A stretch of DNA of 26,317 bases from Sporodiniella umbellata (lineage: Eukaryota; Mucoromycota; Mucoromycetes; Mucorales; Rhizopodaceae), in assembly GCA_025677835.1 (NCBI GenBank), contig JAIXMR010000172.1, positions 1 through 26,317 on the forward strand, in the 5' to 3' direction. The first letter of the stretch is position 1, and each line of letters begins with the position of its first letter. A program made the position numbers and the translations under genes. Below are positions 20,758 through 26,317 of this stretch, in pieces. The notes beneath the pieces are model-generated. The model searched no databases and was not told where the DNA came from. It saw nothing but the letters and a program-made list of their open reading frames with translations.

Positions 20758-21187
20758 CCTTTCAAAGCAAAAAAAAAGCAAAAAAAAAAAGACTCCCAAA
20801 ATAGGCTGTGTTCGTTTTTTTTTTTTTTTTTCACTCGGGCTAGACTGTGACTTTTTTTTAATTTTCAATTTTCTTGACAGTCATTTTTCAAAATAACAAA
20901 AAAAAAAAACAATAGGAATCTATGAAAACAAGATGGTCTGTGTACATATCAAGGCAACACATTAGCCAAAAAAAAAGGACACATTTGCTTCTGAAAGCTA
21001 TCAGTGCCCCTACCGCAAACGCCTAATTTTTTTAATAGTACCAAAAATTAAGATACAGCATAAACTCTCAACAGATTTTGTGTAGTACAAAAAATACTTT
21101 ATTGGGTGCTTCTATAGACTAGGGGTAAACGCATTAACTTCCCTACAGGCAACTTCAAAGAACAACGATCCATAAACCTACACTTTT
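20758..21187. other. SFP1 promoter / PAP2 3' region with A17-spacer-T11/T9 tracts
   Basis: On the SFP1 sense (minus) strand there are A17 (20831-20815), a 24-nt spacer, T11 (20790-20780), GC, T9 (20777-20769), and then 11 nt before the ATG. This repeats the poly(A)-then-poly(T) layout seen upstream of other genes here. The rest is the 3' flank of the PAP2 gene, with A-rich runs at about 20900-20910 and no gene. Confidence 0.45.
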
Positions 21188-21808
21188 CTACATGTCAAAA
21201 TAGGCTTGCCAGATATGAAACCACCCTATACTGCATAATGCTCCTAACGAAACCCCAGAAAGAACCTGTGCTGCTGTGTGATGTCCCAGATAGACTCGAG
21301 ACCAAACAACACTGATAGTAGCTAAGTCGAGAAGCAGAGCAAAAATACTAGGCGATAGTCCAAAAAGTTTTTGAGGTGCAACAAATAGAACTAGTTGGTG
21401 AAAATAGCCTGAAAAAAATCCCATTGCTTGCGAATGAGAAGAAGGCATTCCATAAGATTTTCTTTTGTTAGGTACATTGGTGTCTGGTCTAGGTTGTTTT
21501 ATAATATGTTTTAAAGTTTTTGCTACTATCTGGGATAATACAGCTCCAACTGTAAGATATATCAAGTGTAGCGACTGAAAGTAGATAATCCCAATACACA
21601 AAAAAAAAACCGTAACCTCACGAGTCTACGATAAAAACTGATTGAATCTTTTCTGTATATCCATTACTTTTCAACTTCCTTGAAAAGTACATACATGTAT
21701 TAGAACATCCAAAAATAGCTTCATAAACCTAGCAAGAACAGCGTTTGGAGCAAAAAGCAAGTCGTCAAGAGCACAGGAAAGATGGATTGGTATTCTGTGA
21801 CTTGGCAT
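21188..21808 (-). CDS. PAP2-family lipid phosphatase, dolichyldiphosphatase (CAX4/DOLPP1)-like, two exons
   Basis: Dolichyldiphosphatases recycle dolichyl diphosphate in the ER lumen for protein N-glycosylation. Exons 21808-21695 and 21574-21188 give 166 residues. The phosphatase signature is present: KHIIKQPRP (K60 to P68), YGMPSSHSQ (79-87, with the catalytic His) and SRVYLGHHTAAQV. The YGMPSSHSQ block and a Gln where many PAP2 enzymes have Asp in the last motif are also found in DOLPP1. Hydrophobic segments surround the motifs. It is shorter than yeast Cax4, and the N-terminus is uncertain. I chose the ATG at 21808-21806, which opens a frame without a stop up to the GTATGT donor, but an upstream exon (an ATG at about 21925 followed by a GTAAGT donor) is possible. 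The exact lipid substrate cannot be fixed from sequence. The 120-nt intron is the longest in the window. Confidence 0.7.
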
Positions 21809-23242
21809 TTGGAAGTTTTTTCTGATAGAAAAAGCAGTATCAGCCTACAAGCAAGATTGTTTGTAGAGTTTATAGCAACTTATAATACCTAAGAGTAGAC
21901 TTACGTAGATGCAACAAAATACATTTTAGACCGCTTCAACTTTTTATAGTACCTTGAGCCTTAATATTCTTAAAAAGTTATTAACAGCGTTGTCGTATCA
22001 TCATCATTGCATGATTAGTTTCTTGTTTGCACCTTTTTGTTTTTTTTTGTTTTTTGGAGTGCGCTGGAGGATATTTGAATATGCCTAGCATCAAAAAAAA
22101 TAAAATTTTGAAAACATTACGTGAACGTGTATAAGCAAATATCAATACATTTTTTGTATACCTATATAGAAAGCAATATGATCAAAGTGTTAGCAATTAT
22201 TTTCACCAAGGTTTAAAATTAATCTTATATACACGAAAGCCATTACTAAGAGAAAATACATGTTCTTAACAATCCAAAAGAAAAACACTTGTTACGCATA
22301 TAAGCAGCTGCTACGCTATATTGAACTGGCGAGACTTTTTTTTATAGGAAAACAAGAGCAATACACTGTACTTTTGTGGTCTTCAAGAAAAGCACGCGAT
22401 GCCCTAATATTCATTGAAAGTAACTTTTTACCATTTTGATTTTCATATCTATGTAGGGTAGACTTATGATGCTAGATCAGATTCTTTTCTAAATCTATCA
22501 TTTTAAGACAATATTATGAATCGGTTTATAGGCTTTACTGTTCCTATCTTATTCTTACAGCAAGACTACATATATTGATATAAATAACAATCGAAAAAAA
22601 AAAACGTTATACATTTAGATCTTCCAAACAGGGCAACTTACTAAAAGTCATTATTGATAAAAAGTAGACGCGAGCTGTCAAAAAGTTACAAAATACCTTT
22701 TTGTAGATTTTTTTTAAAAAGGCTGTACGTTGGTTGTAATATTTTATAGTACAAAACTTACATAAATAACGAAAATGCTTTCCAGTTTACGCTTTTAAGG
22801 CAAGCCTGTTTTTTAACGGTTTATTATACTCTCACGGTGTTACGAATATCAAGCATTTTTGTAAAATTTTTAGCGGTTTTCCACAAAGGGCTCACTCAGT
22901 TCGGTGTTTGTCGATTTCTGAATTTAGTTCGTTCCTTGAAGTGTGCTTATTCCACTTTTAGCAAGTCAAAATTTGCTGCAATTAGTGTAACGCAACAGAC
23001 AGTCTGTCTAGTAAAACCGATCCATAGAGTGTATAGCGTAAGGTTATACCTTTGTTTCTTTTTTTTTTTTAAAAAAAAAAGTAAGCTAGTTATATCATTG
23101 GGTTTTTCTTTTCAAATTGCTGATTTGAGTTTTTTCTATATCAAAGGTACTTGTATCTGGAAGTAGTACAAAAAAGGAATAATGTCTAGCCTTGTATATT
23201 TCCTTGTTATTTTTCTTTTTGAACCTGGCTATATTTTGTATA
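21809..23242. other. Divergent intergenic region between the PAP2 gene and BUD6
   Basis: About 1.4 kb of AT-rich DNA with no supported gene. A 109-codon open frame at 22837-23166 has low-complexity composition, including a Phe/Lys run from T12A10 (23059-23080), and looks fortuitous. The region should hold two divergent promoters. T-rich runs broken by G lie at about 22036-22058. Confidence 0.5.
23059..23080. repeat. T12A10 palindrome upstream of BUD6
   Basis: Twelve T followed directly by ten A, 162 bp before the proposed BUD6 ATG. It has the same polarity as the other T(n)A(n) junctions in the window. Confidence 0.9.
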
Positions 23243-25712
23243 ATGAGAAGATCAAGTAATATAAATCTTGGGCTGGTACGCTACCTATATCGAGTCATTT
23301 ATTTTTATTCACAACACAATAGACAACAGAATCAGACAATGCAGTAACTACGTTAACTCGGACAACAATGGCTTTGATTAAAGAATTGACACAATGGACC
23401 AACTCGGAAACCCCTAACTCTGACGTTGTCAACATTAACGAAGCCCTTGAAAGGCAGGTTGTATTGTTGTCGCAAGCGTTTGAAGAGTCTAATATACCCT
23501 CTTCGTAATATACATATATATGCATACATATTTGTGGATATGTATACTGATCATTCTGAAATGTTAGGGATTTACAATGGACTTCACGGCAGCTTCGAGA
23601 TGCAGTATCTGTGCTTATGATGGAGAAGCCTTCCAAGGAAAATTCAGAGCAGTCTTCCGCTCGTATCAAGGAGATCGTTATCCGTATGGTACACAAAATC
23701 AAAGAGAAACACAGTATGCTTCGATCCAATGGCGAAAACTGGAATCGCGAAGTACCTCTAGCAGCAGCACTGAGTAGAGGGAATAATACAAGCTCTTCAC
23801 GACTAATGTCGTATCCTAGCAGCTCCCCACCCTTACCACCGATTACCTCGCCTCGTATGACAAACGAGGAAATACGCGGACGAAATTCACTACCTGGTAA
23901 CGATTTATCAGCAACAATAGTACCTAGAAGATCGTATTCACCCTCACCCCAGCCTTTAGCACCTCTACCTACAAAATCTACCTCTGCTACTAGAAGAGGT
24001 ATTCCTATACCACAACCGTCTGTAGTGAATCCGTCCCCACCACGTAACACTAGCCCACAATTGATTTCAGTTTCTGCGAGGCACACTTCTTTCGACGAAA
24101 ACGATCTAAATACAGCCGGTGCATTTGCTGCTCTAAAAAAACAAGAGAACTTAGCAAGGAGATCATCTGTTCGCCGTGCATCAATGTATAGAGGTGACCA
24201 CATAGCACCTTCCAGGCAGCAAGACTCTGCATATGCGCCGCAATCACAAAAAAGTCAATTGTTTCGTACGCTGACAGAAGAAAAAAGGACACAGGGATTA
24301 ACCTTATTTCTTCAAATTGGAAAGCAAACAAGAAAAACTACTTATCAAGGCGAAATGAGTATCCCGGCCCTAAGTATGCTTTTTGTGGAGATATTCAGCT
24401 ATTCGCCTTATCAAAGTGACTTTCCAAGCATTTATATCCGCGATTCTAGTACTGGTATATTTTATGAACTCACGGATACAAGCGAAGTCAAAAACAACTC
24501 TGTGCTATCTTTAAACACCAACGGTAAGCTTAAACACACAAGGAAATATAATATGGATACTAAGAGAGCTTTGCAGAGAGCGAACAAAACGATCAGAAAA
24601 ACTTAGTGTCGCAGCTTTCTGGGTCCTTTCAGAAAAAAATGGAAGATATGGCACAGGTGTTTACAGACAAAATAGAGCAGATTAAGCAGCAGTTTGAAGT
24701 GTCCCACGAAGTTTTGATTCAACGAATTGATGTCTGTGGGAAAAACAGTTTTGGAGAAGATACAACAACAAAACAACCTGACAACCAAACCTCAAACAGT
24801 ATTAGTACAGAACAATTGAATAAGCAGCTCTTAGAAATTGAAACTCTAAAGCACGAAATTGCTGTTCTACGTCAAACAGAGCACGAAACAAAGAATGAAA
24901 TGAATCAGCTTGTCTTAGAAATGAAAACAAAAGCCGAGCACTTTTCAAAATCAAAACCAGAAAAGGAATCTAAAATTGTAGCCGCGCGAATTGGTTTGGA
25001 AAAAGAAAGACATAGTCTTCTGGATCAATCCGAAAAGACCACTAACCGGTTGGAAGATTTGCAAGATACAATTGATCAGTTAAACTTAGATTTGACTGAA
25101 AGAAAAAGCCGACCCTCTGAAGCTCAAATGAATTATTGTGCAAAGGAACGTGAGACGTTGCTAGAGGAAATCAACTGTTTTAAATCTTTTATTGCACAAG
25201 TAAAACCTAGATGGAAAAGAACTTGGGAATACGAGCTACAGGTTATTGTGAAGGAACAGCAGGATTTGAAGGAGAATGAGTTTCTATTGGATGATATCAA
25301 AGACGATTTTGAGGCGCTTTCAGAAGTACTTGAGCAAATAGAAAAGATCCGAGCGTATCAAATTAACAATAAACCTACCATACGCGAATTTCGTACTGCC
25401 CCGGCTGAAGAAGGATTTGAAGGAATGTCCAGTGTACTTCAACAAGTCTCGACAATTGATGTTGATCACGAAAGACGTTTAAGAGCTATGGAGCATGCAG
25501 AAAAAATGAGGCAAAGGGAAATAGCCAACCGTGTAGATGAATTTGAAAAGGAGTTAATCAGCTTTGTAGACAACAAAAAGCTCAAGAGAACTGGTGGTGC
25601 ACTAGAAATCGACCGTTTACGTAAGCTCAAGGACGAAGAAATGATAAGGCAAAATTACGTCCCCAAGCCCAAAAGAAATGCCGATGGTTATATAGAAGAA
25701 GAAGAATCATAG
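23243..25712 (+). CDS. BUD6: Bud6/Aip3 actin-interacting polarity protein, four exons
   Basis: Bud6 binds actin monomers and activates formins at sites of polarised growth, as part of the polarisome. Exons 23243-23275, 23323-23504, 23568-24523 and 24565-25712 sum to 2319 nt (772 residues), close to yeast Bud6. The N-terminal helical region contains VTTLTRTTMALIKELTQW, typical of the family, followed by DLQWTSRQLRDAV. The middle is Ser/Pro-rich and disordered. The conserved AIP3 block (~315-390) has LTLFLQIGKQ, FVEIFSYSP, FPSIYIRDSSTGIFYEL and VLSLNTN. A long coiled coil fills ~400-700 (MEDMAQVFTDKIEQIKQQF and on), and the end is acidic (EEEES). Introns are 47, 63 and 41 nt; the last ends GATACTAAG. 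Exon 1 (11 codons) is the least certain part. If wrong, translation could start at the Met at 23371. Family identification is strong. Confidence 0.9.
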
Positions 25713-26112
25713 CAAACTTGCTCATGTACATGTTTTTTTTTTAAAAAAAAAAACACTCTTTTCAAGAGCACTACAAATCTGCATGACATTAGAAACAATA
25801 AAATTTAGGCTGTGCGCTAAAAATATACTAAAATGGTAAAAAGCGGGTTGAGAGGGATCTGCGCTACAATTTCTTTTAGTACTTCAAAAAAAAAAAACCA
25901 CCAAAAGCTGTGTAAAAGACTTGAACAAAAAAAAAGCCGTCCATTCTATTTTAATTTTCCCGTCTTATTAACTCTAAAAAAAAAAAAAAAACCCTTTTAG
26001 TCAGTGTCCATTATCATGTTGTACAACCCTTTTTTTTTTCCTTTTCCTACTCTTCATTATTTTTTCAAAATTCACATTGTATTCAATTTGCTCAGTCTTG
26101 TTTAGTAAAGAA
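25713..26112. other. BUD6 3' region and promoter of the Bro1-domain gene
   Basis: Just after the BUD6 stop lie a CATGTACATG palindrome (25723-25732), T10A11 (25733-25753) and a small CTCTTTTCAAGAG hairpin, then AATAAAAT at about 25797. Further on are A16 (25976-25991) and T10 (26030-26039), 73 nt before the next ATG, again in poly(A)-then-poly(T) order. No gene is seen. Confidence 0.5.
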
Positions 26113-26317
26113 ATGCAGAAAAAGACAGAGGTAGATTTTCTGTCTATTCCAATAAAGATACCTGAGAAACTTGCTTGGGCTCCTTTTTTGTTGAATTACA
26201 TTTCTACAAATTATGCTAAAGATGCCAAGATGTATAATACCGATTGTCAGCTTTTGGACGCACTAAGACAGCGCTGTACCCAAAACGAAACAGAGCAGCA
26301 CCCTCTTGTTATTGAGG
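26113..26317 (+). CDS. Bro1-domain protein, N-terminal fragment (cut by the window edge)
   Basis: An open frame runs from the ATG at 26113 to the right edge, giving 68 residues. FLSIPIKIPEKL, then APFLLNYISTNYAKDAKMY and LLDALRQRC, match the start of the Bro1 domain (IP.K....-W...L..YI...Y..D...Y......L..LRQ). Bro1-domain proteins (Bro1/Alix and Rim20/PalA) bind the ESCRT-III subunit Snf7 on endosomes, either for cargo deubiquitination and multivesicular-body sorting or for ambient-pH signalling. The fragment is too short to say which. Its start lies 400 bp after the BUD6 stop on the same strand. Confidence 0.75.
   Translation, partial: MQKKTEVDFLSIPIKIPEKLAWAPFLLNYISTNYAKDAKMYNTDCQLLDALRQRCTQNETEQHPLVIE

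Noticed and set aside
22837..23166. 109-codon open frame upstream of BUD6
   Set aside because: Low-complexity composition with a Phe/Lys run from T12A10, no family resemblance, and a position in a divergent promoter region.
23295..24203. 302-codon minus-strand open frame across the 5' half of BUD6
   Set aside because: It is antisense to BUD6 coding exons that match the family and crosses their introns; no family features.

Overview
The window is AT-rich nuclear DNA from a fungus. It most likely comes from an early-diverging lineage such as Mucoromycota. The evidence is the gene content (a group X hybrid histidine kinase, Sfp1, Bud6, a Ynd1-type apyrase), many short GT-AG introns of about 41-120 nt with CTGAC/CTAAT-like branch sites, and very many pure poly(A)/poly(T) tracts of 10-29 bases. 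The exact taxon cannot be named from sequence alone. No prokaryotic features, CRISPR arrays, transposons or tRNAs were seen.

Layout, left to right: (1) 3-509 (+), the 3' end of an unrecognised gene. (2) 567-7590 (-), a nine-exon gene for a ~2175-residue group X hybrid histidine kinase: pseudokinase, AAA ATPase, helical repeats, GAF, HisKA, HATPase, receiver. (3) 7591-11010, 3.4 kb with no supported gene. (4) 11011-12313 (+), an alpha-arrestin with LPxY and PPxY motifs. (5) 13196-14297 (+), a nine-exon Rab5 GTPase. (6) 14298-16358, a gene-poor gap with a perfect hairpin and several isolated poly(T)-AG acceptor-like sites. (7) 16359-18739 (+), a Golgi Ynd1-type apyrase. (8) 19156-20757 (-), an Sfp1/JAZF1-type zinc-finger factor with a polyglutamine tail and an intron directly after its ATG. 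(9) 21188-21808 (-), a PAP2 phosphatase resembling dolichyldiphosphatase. (10) 23243-25712 (+), Bud6/Aip3. (11) 26113 to the end (+), the start of a Bro1-domain protein.

Exons were joined by hand from protein-family continuity and GT-AG sites. In each of the seven complete models the spliced length is an exact multiple of three, which supports the joins. Three genes act in endosomal traffic (arrestin adaptor, Rab5, Bro1 domain), two in the Golgi/ER glycosylation pathway (apyrase, dolichyldiphosphatase-like), and others in signalling, growth control and polarity. This looks like ordinary fungal gene order, not an operon or cluster.

The points most worth checking are: a 5-nt last exon in the Rab5 gene whose splicing decides whether the protein ends in a clean CxC prenylation motif; the ATG|GT start-codon intron in SFP1; a 25-nt microexon carrying the Walker B segment of the histidine kinase; repeated poly(A)-spacer-poly(T) pairs upstream of start codons; and T(n)A(n) palindromes that all have the same T-then-A order.
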